Source: Pascua guehoae
Taxonomy: Eukaryota > Basidiomycota > Tremellomycetes > Trichosporonales > Trichosporonaceae
Direction: 5' to 3'
Assembly: GCA_001600415.1 (NCBI GenBank)
Contig: BCJX01000001.1
Span: 872,548-936,547, forward strand
Length of the DNA: 64,000 nucleotides
Below the pieces are notes generated by a model. That model saw only the letters and a program-made list of their open reading frames with translations, made no database searches and was not told the DNA's origin. This document shows, piece by piece, positions 44,401 to 55,811 of the stretch (the stretch's first letter is position 1; each line of letters begins with the position of its first letter). The position numbers were made by a program, and so were the translations under genes.

Positions 44401-47363
44401 CTGCTCATTATTGGCCGGCGCAACCTGTACCTCATCGACGGCTTGGTCAAGACGGAAGACGGGCGTGTGGTGGAAGCCGACCAGGCTCCGCAGGATGTGC
44501 TCTCGATCCCCTCGGGGACGCTTGCCGACCTCGAGGGCGACCAGCGTTCGCATCGGTGGCCGTACGCCGATGTGATCGAGAGCAACAAGCGCGCATTTTT
44601 ATTCCGCGACGTTGCTCTCGAGCTCTACTTTGCCGACAAGCAAAACTTCCTCATCGTGTTCAAGGACAAGCGGCAGCGCACAGCGGTAGTCTCCAAGCTC
44701 TCGGCCAAGCTGGACGCACGCGAGGGGTTGTCGCGCTCGTTGCTCGGCTCGCTGCTGCTCGACACGGTCGCTCGGGCCATGGACTCGCGTGCGGCAGCAC
44801 TCGATGATCTCACGCGCCGCTGGCAGTCACGCGAAATTTCAAACTTTGCCTACCTTCAGCTCCTCAACCAACATGCCAACCGCACACCCAACGACGTGAC
44901 CCAGTACCCCGTCTTCCCGTGGGTGCTCGCCGACTATACGTCGGACGCGCTCGACTTGTCGGCCCCGGGGACGTTCCGCGACCTATCGTTCCCCATGGGC
45001 GCGCTTACCCCCGCACGCCGCGAGGCCGCCGTCGAGCGGTACCAAGCGACCGAGGGTGTTGGCGAGACGCCGTTCCATTATGGAACGCACTATTCGAGTA
45101 GCATGATTGTGTGTGGCTTCATGATTCGTCTGTCGCCATTTACGGAAATCTTCCTCGCTCTCCAAGGAGGCAACTTTGACCTCGCGGACCGCCTCTTCTC
45201 GTCTATTCCGCGGACGTGGGACTCGGCGTCAAACGCAAACCGCGGAGACGTGCGCGAGCTCATTCCCGAGTTTTACTATACGCCGACATTCCTGCTCAAC
45301 GTCGTGAGTACAAGTATACAGAGAACCCACAACTGCCTCCGTGCTAATAGCAGAACCACCACGACTTTGGAAAGAAGCAGGTGTCGGGCGACTCGGTCGA
45401 CGACGTTGCGCTGCCCCCATGGGCACTGGGCGACCCGATGCTCTTTGTCCACTGGCATCGCGAGGCGCTCGAGTCCGACTATGTCTCGCGCCACCTGCCG
45501 GCTTGGATTGACCTGACGTTTGGGTACAAGCAGCGCGACCCTGCGTCGTACAACTGCTTCCACCCGCTGTCGTACCGCGGCGCCGTCGACCTGGACCACA
45601 TGGAGGACGAAGGGGAAAAGGCGGCGTCGACTGCCATTATCCACAACTTTGGCCAAACCCCCGTGCAGATCTTCAGGGGCCCGCACCCCCAACGTGCAAT
45701 GGGCGGGCGCATGACCCTCCCCATCGGCCACCGCTTTGGCGTCGCAGAGCACTGGCAGGTGCTTTTGCGCTCGGCACTCCCCATCTCCGAGTCTCCCCCG
45801 CCGGTGCACCACATTCTCGATCCGCCCTCGGCCGACTTGCGCCCGTATGGCCAGAGACAGCACCGCCTCGCGGTGCCAAACCACCACTCGCTCAGCTTGC
45901 AGTTTGGATTCGCAGACTACAGTCTCCGTGTCTATCACCAGGATAGCGCGGGGTACCAGCGCATGGTGCACATTGTCGAGGGCATTGACGCCGCCCATGC
46001 CGTCTTTGCAAGCCCCACCCTGCTCATCACCGTCTCGCCCCGCGGCGTCCTTACCGCCTGGCGTTTGACGGTCCGCGGCAACGCCAACCGCCGGCAGGAC
46101 GTCGGTCTTGCGCGCGAGGCCATCCTGCGCGGACACTGTGGGCCCGTCTCGGCCGTCGCGGTTAGCACTGCTTGGTCGGTCCTCGTCACTGGTGCAGAGG
46201 TATGTCGAGTATATGGGTACGTGCTGCACAGCTAACGCAACAGGACGGCACGGCCATGGTGTGGGATATGAACCGCCTGCGGTACACGCGCACGCTCGTC
46301 ACGCCGCGCAGGGAGCGCATTGAGCACATTGCCGTCAACGAATCTGACGTGGGTGGAGTTTGAATCCAGCGCTGCTCGTGGCATTGAGGAGTCGTGCACC
46401 CGCATCGCCCCTCACCTGCTCGTCACTAACACACCCCAGGGCCACATCGCACTCGCCTCGGAACACTACCTGTACATGTTCTCGCTCAATGGCCACCCCA
46501 TTGCCTCGACGTCGGTGGTCGACAAGGCGCCCGAAATCAGCATTGGTGTACCGGCGACCTCGAGCACGGCGCCCCGCTTCACGGGCGGTATTGCCTTCCT
46601 CAAGCGCGAGCACCTCAAGTGGGGCAACCTCTTTGTCGTCGGCGTCGGCAACAGCCTTGTGCTCTACCGCTGTGTCCCAGGCGTGCGCCGCTGGGACCAC
46701 GAGACAGAGCCGTGGCGTCTCGTCAAGCAGGGCATGCTGCACCGCTCCGACGAGTGTGGTGGGGATGTCACGGCCGTCAGGTTTATTGGGTAAGTGTGGC
46801 CTGTCATTGTGCTCCCGTGTCCGTTCCATCCCAAGCACACCACTAACCCCAGCGAAACCCTCTACGCGGCATTCACCCCACCCACGCACTCGCGCCGCGC
46901 GCCGCTGTACCAATGGACGCTCCCCGACGGGCCTGTCCCGCGCGTCCCGGAGCCGTCGCACTGCATGTCGGACGGGTGCAAGCGGTCCTTTGGCCTCCTT
47001 GAGCCGCGCCGCTGGTGCGGCGGGTGCGGTGGCGCCTTCTGCTCGGGCCACGGTATCCAAGTCGACGGCTTCCGCGAGCGTTACTGCGACCGGTGCCGGG
47101 TCCAGCTCGCTCTCGCCAACGCCGCCGGTGTGCTGGACCGCCACAGCGTCCCGGGATCCCTCGCAGTGAGCCGCGCCGCAAGCCGCGCTGCCAGTCGTGT
47201 CGGCTCCCGCCGCCCCAGTGTGGTGTTTGGCGACGAGGCCGAGCAGGCCGCCGCGCGCGCCGCCGCCGCCAAGAGCACGCAGGAGCGGCTCAGGGACGAG
47301 GCGGTGACGATTGCGGGTAAGCTCGAGCGCGCGAGGCGTGAGGCCGACGCCGAGGGCGCCTAG
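38441..47363 (+). CDS. ALFY-like BEACH-WD40-FYVE protein
   Basis: Fourteen exons give 2,579 residues: 38441-38761, 39146-39385, 39621-41408, 41480-41531, 41571-42050, 42091-42202, 42241-42572, 42618-43462, 43503-44154, 44198-45303, 45354-46199, 46244-46348, 46440-46789, 46853-47363. Order of parts: an N-terminal helical-repeat region, a concanavalin/LamG-like domain (about 527-735; WTHLAVACR, ARIYINGRRVG), an armadillo-like region, a PH-BEACH domain (about 1640-1750), the BEACH domain (about 1811-2085; TQYPVFPWVLADY, then FHYGTHYSSSMIVCGFMIRL), WD40 repeats (about 2130-2440) and a C-terminal FYVE-like finger (about 2446-2490). This is the plan of WDFY3/ALFY, a scaffold of selective autophagy and vesicle traffic. 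The FYVE keeps Cys/His spacing but lacks the basic RRHHCR patch. The first two introns (384 and 235 nt) are unusually long and could hide a small exon. Confidence 0.93.
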
Positions 47364-48629
47364 ACCTTGGGCGAGGACTAGGGCTGCGTAGGACGAGAGC
47401 AAGATATTCGTAGGGTGGGCTACAGTTGAGAAAGGAATGCATATCATGTTGTACCGCTGCAGCGTGTAACCCGGCCTACATTATTTGTGGCTTACGAGTG
47501 TACGACCACAGTCACCATGCACAGGTACGAGCTCGGGCGGCCGCCACACTCGCCAAACCCGGCGCCCGGGCCGATATCCGCACGGGATGCCGCCGGCAAA
47601 CGTGTGCCGTAAACTTTGGGGGCGCGTCATGCCGATCTGCCGAGTGCCAAATCCAAGCCAGCTCTGCCACTCCCGTTCTCAGCTCTGCACTTGCAGCACT
47701 CCCAACAACCATGTATTGGGACGGTAGTGTGGTCCGTCAAGAGCCATCCGAGCCCCGTCCACGCCCCACGCCCCATGCACCATGCACCATGCACCACAAA
47801 CCACACTGCCACGGGCCCACGGCCTGGCCCGGCCACGCCCAGCCTTGGATTCAGCCTAGGACGCCTGGCTGGCTCGCTTACCTCAGCTGTCCAATGGCGG
47901 CGCAGATAACTCGAGTGGAGGCCTAGGGCGCGGGGGGGCTTGGAGGGCTTGGTCCGACCGCCGATATGGGCCCACGCGGCGGGGCGCTGATAAACAAGGC
48001 CGACAATGACGCCAAGCACACGTGCTTGGCGCCCAATGTTTTCGACGAGTGGTGCAAAATGCCAAGTGCGGGTGTGCAAGTGTGCCAGTGGGGCGTAAGG
48101 CGGACTTGGACACGGAGGTGCCGCCGAAGCCACCGAAGCCAAAGGCCGAGACACGGGGGGCAGGACGGTGCGGCAGGCCGAAGCTTGTCGCTGTGCTGTG
48201 GTGTATCTGCTGCTTGTGACAACGAGGGCGGTATGAAACAGCACACGCAGACGTTGACCAGAGTGCGAAGGTCGAAAGCGCTTGGGCGTCACTGAGTCAC
48301 ATCCTCGACACAGGCGTCACTGGATGACTCGCGGGTACGGGAATACCCAGCCCGAGGTGATGTGCTTACCCGAATATGCAAAAAAAGAAAGACAAGCTCA
48401 CACACCGAGTTGTTGTACCAGTTGACACACATATTCGATTCGTTGTAACAGGAGCTGATGTAATTCATGATTTTGCTTGTACCTGCTCTTGGACCCTTGG
48501 ACACATCTGTCAGTAGCTAGTCACACACACCCGGCATCAGTAATCTAGAGGAGCAGCGGCTGCATCTCGACACGGATCGAGTCCGTCCTAGTCTAACAAG
48601 AGGTGATAGTAAAAAAGGGGTGGATTGTT
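47364..48629. other. Intergenic between convergent genes
   Basis: No supported gene. A CACCATGCAC direct repeat occurs near 47775-47795. The region before 48629 is AT-rich and fits the 3' UTR of the phosphate carrier. Confidence 0.5.
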
Positions 48630-49991
48630 TTACTTGGGGATGGCAGCGATCTCGACACCACCGGTGGCGTTGAGCATCTTCTTGATGTCACCGTAGATGA
48701 GGAACTGACCGGCGGTGAGGGTACCGATCATGACGAGACGGGCGCCCATGCCGGTGAAGAGACCCTTGACGCCGAGCTGCTTGGCCATCTCAATGAGGCG
48801 CGACGTGGTCGACTGGCCGGGGGCACCCTTGGTCTTGTTGATCTTGGAGAGGAGCGTGTCGGCGGGCTGCGAAATGACGGCGGCGGCCATACCGGCAATG
48901 AGACCCGAGACGAGGTTGAGGCCAGTGTTCTGGGGGCCGGTCAGGTTCTCCTTCTTCTGGCCGGTGAGCTGGAGGATCTTCTCGACGGCAATCTCGTAGA
49001 CGGCAAACTTGGCCATGGTGTAGGGAATCTGCTTGAAGAGAATGGGACCGAAACCAGCGTAGAAGGCACCGACACCCTCCTCACGGAGAATGCGAAGGAA
49101 ACCAGAAGCGAGACCGTTGGCAAACGAGGGCTGCGAGACAAGACGGATACGGGTGGCCTCGAGGGGGCAGAGGGCAATGTCGGCAAAGAACTCGGCAATG
49201 GCAGAGGCACCAAGGTAGATGGCCTGACGGTTGGCAGTCGCCTTCTCAACACCAAAGTAGTCGATGGCCTGCTTCTTCCAGAACTCGTAACCGCCAAACT
49301 TGAACGCGCCCTGGATGGCGTAGCCGACAACGGTGGGGCCGAGACCAGTCAGGAGCGCGCCACCACCCTCCTTGGCGATGATCTGCTTGAACGCGTTGAC
49401 CATGCCCTGTGGAAAATGTCAGTATGTTGCAAGGGTCGTAGCAGTGCCGGTGGGGAGTGGGGGGTTTTTTTTTTCATCCACCGGTGAGCCTGCCCCCGTC
49501 GCAGCCGCGGATCGCGAGCGCGGGGTGATTGAATCAGGCTCAGCTTTTCAAACGTACCTTGTTGTAGACCTCGGGCTCAAGCTGGATACGGGTCTTGACG
49601 ACATCGACGGGCGTGAGGGCACCGTGGGTGACGGCACAGCCGAGGGCACCGGCAAGCGCAAAGCTGAAGCGGGGTTAGTACTGTTACAGCATGTTTTTGC
49701 ACGGGCAGAGATGGGCGAGGACAGAAAACCCCGGCGACGTCGACCACATTGCCCGCTGTAGCAATGTCGGTCTGCGCTATCGGGCATCCATGTCCATGTC
49801 GTCGGAAACACACACACACACAGAGCAGCAGCAGTCACAATCGCAGCTGCAAACCCAATCTCTCGGCGCAGTGCAGATACTCGTACTCACCGAGCATAGA
49901 GGTCAACGCCGGTGGGCTTCTTCGAGTCGGCCGCGGGGGCGGGGGCGAAGAAGCTCGAGACGGGGTTGAAGAGGGGGTTGGCGCGGTACAT
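48630..49991 (-). CDS. MIR1: Mitochondrial phosphate carrier
   Basis: Exons 49891-49991, 49558-49663 and 48630-49406 give 327 residues. The introns are 49664-49890 and 49407-49557. The three mitochondrial-carrier repeats each show the P-x-[DE]-x2-[KR] signature: [16 protein letters not shown] and PADTLLSK. The GxxxG-rich helices and [31 protein letters not shown] are characteristic of the phosphate carrier (SLC25A3/Mir1/Pic2), which imports inorganic phosphate with H+ into the matrix for ATP synthesis. A roughly 45-residue N-terminal tail precedes helix 1. Mir1 rather than Pic2 is my choice from overall pattern and is not certain. The gene is convergent with the BEACH gene and divergent from SCH9. 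Confidence 0.93.
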
Positions 49992-51970
49992 TTTGGCGAG
50001 GTGCTTTTGGGAGTGGTGAGGAGGGAGAAGGGAGGATACAAGCCGGAGCTGGTCTAGAGTACACTTGGTGATGAAGAAGAGGACAAAGGCGAGAGGTGGC
50101 ACAGGGGGGGCGAGGGGGCTGGGGACTGGGACTCGGGGAGAGAGTGGGAGCCAATGGGTCTGTCAGCCAGCCAGGCTTTGTGACCAACACTTTTTATCGC
50201 GCGCTTTCCGGCCTCCCCCCCCCCCCCCCCCTNNNCNCCCCCCCTGTCTCCGCCCCTCAGGGATTCCGACCCGCACCGCGGGCGCCCATCGCTGCACCGT
50301 CTGCCCACCACCTAGTCTTCCTAGCCACCTCCACCGCCGACACCTCGGCCCAGCCGGCCAAAGGCAAAACCTCATGCCCCGCCGGACCTGGGAGTAATCC
50401 CGATAATATCCGACAACGTGGCGAGTTGGAATAACTTTATTCGGCCCCCGCGTATTAATGTAGATTTACGTAAAATGGTTTGAAACCTTGGCCACGTGGG
50501 GATGTTTACTTGCGGAGATCAGACGATGACCGTTAAGCTGAGTCTTGCACGTGACCATACACAGGGAGAGATTCTCTGATCTCTGAGCGCTTAGAGTAGC
50601 AAGGGACAGGGCAGCCCAGCCAGCCAGCCACTGACGGAAGCAAATCTAGGACGCAATAATGCAATTTAGCTGTACGCCGCCCGCCACTACTTATGGACGC
50701 GCACGCACATGCACACACCTTTGTTGCGTCACACCATCCAGGTCGCCCTTGGCCCTTGGGCCTGCCTGCCTTGGGTAGAGTCAGGCAGGCAGTCACAAAA
50801 GAGTCGACGGCATGCCAATCCAATCTCAACTGGGACAAGGCTGCAAAGCTGTAAAGCTGCATGGTGTGGGCATGGGCATGTGCCTCGGTCACAGTAGACC
50901 CAGTGCCTGGCATGTGGCCAGCAGCAAAACTAACCCTACAAGCACCATGGTACGAGCCAGCGGCCAGCCCCCACCTTTTGGACGTCGTTTGCATGCACGA
51001 GGAGCCTAGCAAATGACTGACCGACTCTGGTCAGCCTCGTGGCTCGTGGCCCTTGACCCGTGCTCTCATTAGCCACCAGCCAGTAGCAGAGCCAGCACCG
51101 AGGCCACAGCCGCAGCCAGCCAGCCAGTCAGACACGAGCTCAATGCCAGTGCCACCACCTGACTGCCCTTACGAGTGCACGCCCACCCGCATGGCTGCTA
51201 AATGGGCTCGTGTGGCTAGGTACAGTAGGCAGGCAGGCAGGCAGGCAGGTACAGTTTAATAGGAAGGTGGCTGCATTGGCTGCATTGGCTGCAATGGCTG
51301 TGGCTGTGTGGGTGGTGGTGGTGTGGTGGCCGGTGGCTGTCTACATCGTTCCCCGCTTTCGTCGCCTGTGACCCCACTCGATCTGCACAGTGGAGGGCCC
51401 TCCCTCCCTCCCTCCCTTACTCCGCCTTTGGTCTTTCGCCCTTCTGCCTCTCTGCCTCTCCTCCCTCCCCCTTCCCCTCCCCTCACCTCCTTCTCATCCG
51501 TCGGGTTCCTTGCTTGGCCTTGCTCATCATCCACTGCACCTGCCCCTCTCTCTCACATTAACCACAATCCAACAAGGTCGTCTACTCTGTACACTACTCT
51601 ACATTTGCTACTCCCCAACGCCTCTCTCCCCCATTTGGCCGTCGACCGATTCGCCTCCCCCCGTCCCCTCCCCCCTTCGCCCCCTTCGCACCGTCATCAC
51701 CCCGCGCTTTGCCACCGCCTTTGCTCTCGCACTCGTTCCCCTTGCCCACACGCGCTTCTTGCCCGCTCAACCCCTGTCGCCGTGGCCTCGCCTCTTATTC
51801 ATCGGTGACGCCCTCCCCTGCCAACCACATCGTGCACGCCCCTCAAGTGTCGGCTTTCAACACACCCGACTCGTTCTGATAACGGCGTCCTCTCGCACCA
51901 CTCGCTGTAATCTACTACTCTCTACGCCTCTTGGCCGTATCCCGCTCCAGCTCCACTCGCAGTAGCCACC
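49992..51970. other. Divergent promoter region of MIR1 and SCH9
   Basis: No supported gene in about 2 kb. It holds a C-rich homopolymer with five ambiguous or N positions (50215-50245), CAGCCAGC and GGCAGGCAGGCA repeats (50610-50630, 51230-51250), and a long pyrimidine-rich leader (51390-51960) preceding SCH9. Confidence 0.55.
50215..50245. other. C homopolymer with N positions
   Basis: A C run interrupted by T and N at 50233-50235 and 50237. The assembly is unreliable here. Confidence 0.95.
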
Positions 51971-54729
51971 ATGCTCAAGGGTGTCAAGGTACGCGTCTTG
52001 GATGGGAGCCGTGGGGAGCCCCCTTGCCACCCATGGCCAGTATGGCTGACACATCAGCAGCTCTGGCCCTCTTCCTCGTCCCAGCAACAGCAGCAGCAGG
52101 GCAAGGACACGCCCTCGCCGCAGCTGTCGCCGTCGGCGTCGTTGAATGCACTAGGTGGACCTGCTGACCAAGCAACCCCGCGTGCAAGCAACGCGCCCAA
52201 CCCGTTTGAAGCACAGCAGCACGGCGCGGCCCCCGGGCTCGCCAAGGCGACTTCGGCTCTCTCGCTCGGTTCGGGCTCCCCCGCGAGTGCAAATGGCGGC
52301 CGCACGCCGACCACTGTCGGCTTTGGTCCAATCGGTACCCCAGGCGCCGCGCCGCCTACGACCGGAGTGACGATTGGCGACACCCTCGACGGAGTACCTG
52401 GTCTTGGCTTTGGTCTGCACGAGCCTCCAAAGATGCTCAAGGCCGTCGGAAGCGGTACGCGCACACCCCAGGATGGTGGTGCCAGCACGCCGACCGCCGA
52501 CGCCACTGGCGACCAGACGGTCACGTCTGGCGGAACTGGGTCTATTCGTGGCACGCTCAACGTAAAGCTCATCTCTGCACGTGGCCTCAACGTCAAGGGC
52601 ACCGCCGAGGACTCGCAGCCCTACGTCGTCATGCAGTTTGAGCAAAACGAGTTTGTCTCTGGCGGACCCCATCCAGTATCCAACCATTCGGCTGTCCCGT
52701 TCACCCAGTCGCAGCCCCAGCCCGTTGGACGCACCCAGTCCAGCGGCCTCGGCTCCATCACGCGCGCGTTCACCGATGCCATTGGCCGCAAGTCTAGCAC
52801 GTCTGGCGCGCGTACCCCAAAGCCTGAAGACCAGCAGCAACAGCAGGGCCAAGGCTCGTGGCTGGGCAAGCCTGGTCCTGGTGATCCTGTTTGGAAGGAG
52901 GAGGTCACCTTGTGAGTAACCCCCCAGCACCACGCCCCTGGTGCGAGCGAGCTCGTGACAACCCCTTTGTTGACGCCACCTTTCCAGCGATCTCACACAG
53001 CCGTCGTCGGTTCTCTTGGTCTCGGTCTATGACCGCAACAAGAATGGCGAGGGCTTCCTCGGTATGCTCACCATCAAGCCTGTCCTCAAGGACGGCTATA
53101 CCCTCGACCAGTGGTACAAGCTTGGCACGCGTGGCAACGAGGTCGTCACCGGCGAGATCTGGATCCAGTGCACGTTTACTGCCACGCGCGTCAGTACTCT
53201 ACCGCACACGTAATCTCTGTCCTTGTGCTGACGATCTCTCTCCAGGGCAAGGTCCATCTCAAGCCGTCCGACTTTGAGTTCCTCAACCTCATTGGTCGCG
53301 GCACCTTTGGCCGCGTCTTCCAGGTCCGCAAGCGCGACACCAAGCGCATCTATGCCATGAAGGTCCTGTCCAAGAAGGAGATTGTCGCCAAAAAGGAGGT
53401 TGCGCACACCATTGGCGAGCGCAAGATTCTCCAGCGTTCGCTCGAGTGTCCCTTCCTCGTCGGCCTCAAGTTTTCGTTCCAGACCGAAAAGGAGCTCTAC
53501 TTTGTCACAGACTACAAGTGCGGTGGCGAGCTCTTCTGGCACCTCCAGAAGGAGGGCCGCTTCTCAGAGGACCGCGCACGCTTTTACATTGCAGAGCTCG
53601 TCCTTGCTCTCGAACACCTCCACAAGTACAATATTGTCTACCGTGATCTCAAGCCGGAGAACATTCTCCTCGACGCCACCGGACACATTGCGCTCTGCGA
53701 CTTTGGCCTCTCCAAGCCCGACCTGTCAAACGACCAGCTCACAAACACCTTCTGCGGCACCACAGAGTACCTCGCCCCAGAGGTCCTTCTTGATGAGAAG
53801 GGCTACGGCAAGCATGTCGACTTCTGGTCCCTTGGTGTCCTCCTCTTTGAGATGTGTTGCGGCTGGAGCCCATTCTACGCCGAGCAGACCCAGGAAATGT
53901 ACCGCCTCATTTGTGAGTCCCCAGCACAGCCAGCGCCGAAAGGTGCTGGCTCCTTTGCGTAGCTGCACCAGCTAACATCCAGGCTACGGCAAGATCCGCT
54001 TCCCCAAGCATGTCATTGGCGACGACGGCAAGCAGTTTGTCAAGGGCGTGAGTGTTAAACTTTGAGCGCAGCCCAAGCCCCCTCCCTGACTGTGTACACA
54101 CACTGACACCCTAGCTCCTCAACCGCAACCCGCAGAACCGCCTGGGTGCCAAGCGTGGCGCCGAGGAGCTCAAGGAACACCCGTTCTTCAAGTCGATTGA
54201 CTGGGACCTGCTCTACAAGAAGCAAATTACGCCTCCGTTCAAGCCAATTGTCGACTCGGACGAGAGCGTGGCCAACTTTGACCCCGAGTTCACGCAGTCG
54301 ACGCTGCTGGAAGCCGGTATCAACATCTACGAGGAGGACTTTATGCCGCAACCCGGAAAGCATTCGTATGTTGGTCCCGGCGGCAGTCTCAGCAAGCCCT
54401 CGGGCATGAACGCCATGGCGATCAAGCAGCAGGCTCGACCACAACCGCAGGCGATCAACGGATCGCCACTCACGTCGTCGGTTCAGGAAAACTTCCGCGG
54501 GTTCACGTACACTGGCGAGTCTCTGATGGTGAGTTTTCAACCCAACGTCGACGTGTGTGCATGTGTTGTGTACTGACCGCAGCCCCAATCGTTCCTCGCC
54601 GATCAGGGTATGGGCGACCTCGAAGAGGAAGACAACGAAGAGGCCGTCGAGGATGACGACGAGTACTCGGACGAAGACGAGATGGAGGGCCAGCGCACGC
54701 GCAGGCAAAGCGATGTCGTCATGGAGTAA
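51971..54729 (+). CDS. SCH9: AGC protein kinase SCH9 (C2 domain plus kinase)
   Basis: Exons 51971-51988, 52061-52911, 52988-53189, 53246-53912, 53983-54047, 54115-54528 and 54583-54729 give 787 residues. A Gln/Ser-rich N-terminus is followed by a C2 domain (about 168-355; GTLNVKLISARGLNVKG) containing a low-complexity insert. The kinase domain (from about 366) has GRGTFGRV, AMKVL, YRDLKPEN (about 490), CDFGLSKP (about 509), the activation loop TFCGTTEYLAPE, and an AGC tail with hydrophobic motif FRGFTY (Thr about 732). C2 plus AGC kinase with this FxGFT motif is diagnostic of Sch9, the TORC1-activated S6K-like kinase that controls ribosome biogenesis, stress response and lifespan. The C-terminus adds an acidic tail. 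The first exon is only 18 nt (MLKGVK), and its acceptor is a CAGCAG tandem. Confidence 0.95.
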
Positions 54730-55811
54730 GCGCGCCTGCGCCACCCGTTTTCGATCTCGACCCCCCCCCCCAACTCGTTTTCACTCGTCGACACCGACTT
54801 GGCGCATCCGCGTGTCCCCCTGTGTTCATACTCGACAAACACAACCAACCAATCAACCAACCTCTCTGCGCTCGCCTTAACATGTCTGCCAACGACTACC
54901 ACACTAGCAAGAAATCACAAGTATAATACCCCCAACAACTTCACTTGCAGCACTATAGCTCTTGCCGCCACAGTTCGTGTACCACCTAGTCTTTCGGCTG
55001 GGCCAAGAGTGTATCTCTGAGCATGGATGGAGAGCGATGGAAAAAGACGGCCGAGCGTGCGAGGCACGCGAGCAGAGCAGAGCAGAGCACGGAGCAAGGC
55101 ATGGTGCATCCTAGTTTACTAACATGCAGAGGTGACGGAGATCGGGTCAGACGATGTACTGACACTGAAACTGGAATTAACATGAATGCACCGCAAGCAT
55201 TGTGGCGCATCGACGATTGAAACGAACGAGGCGGTGGGCACGCATGCGGGTCGGTTCTTTTGTCCTCGACTTGGCCGCCAGTGTAATCAATCACCACATG
55301 CACAATACACGTTGCGTCACCTCATCACATGCATCATGTCATGTGCACTGAACGACGATTGCAGCATGCGGCAACGCCCTCGGGTTGTACCAACCCAACC
55401 ATCAGCTCACCACACCACCACACTCTCACGCCTGCGTTAATGCCGAGTCATGCGCCTTCCCTCGTCTGACACGTTTCTTCCTTCTGCCGCCTTCCTTCCT
55501 TCCCTCTGCCATCTTCCTTCGTTCCTTCCCTCGCCTCGTCTTTACGCCTCGTTGTTCCGTCACTTCATTTCTCTTTCACACATCTCTCCATCCATCCCTT
55601 TCTCATCCTCCCCTCTCGTCCTTTCGATAACATACATACCCTCCCCGTCCTCATCCTCACTAATAGCCACCACCTCCCTACCACTCTTCACATACATCCC
55701 CTCTCACCCACACACCTCACCACACCACACCTACCACGCCCACGTCCCACGTTCCACGCTACCCACACTGTAGAACACAACCTACCTTCCCTCCCTTCCT
55801 TTCCCGCGGCC
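54730..55811. other. Intergenic
   Basis: No supported gene. A C-run occurs near 54760-54770, AGAGC units near 55072-55090, and a strongly pyrimidine-rich leader (55450-55800) precedes the next gene. Confidence 0.5.

Noticed and set aside
48603..49487. 294-residue plus-strand frame antisense to the phosphate carrier
   Set aside because: It is the mirror of strongly codon-biased MIR1 exons; the minus strand has the carrier signatures.
51971..54729. YPK1/PKA-type kinase as the identity of the AGC kinase gene
   Set aside because: The N-terminal C2 domain and the FxGFT hydrophobic motif fit Sch9 better than Ypk or PKA catalytic subunits.
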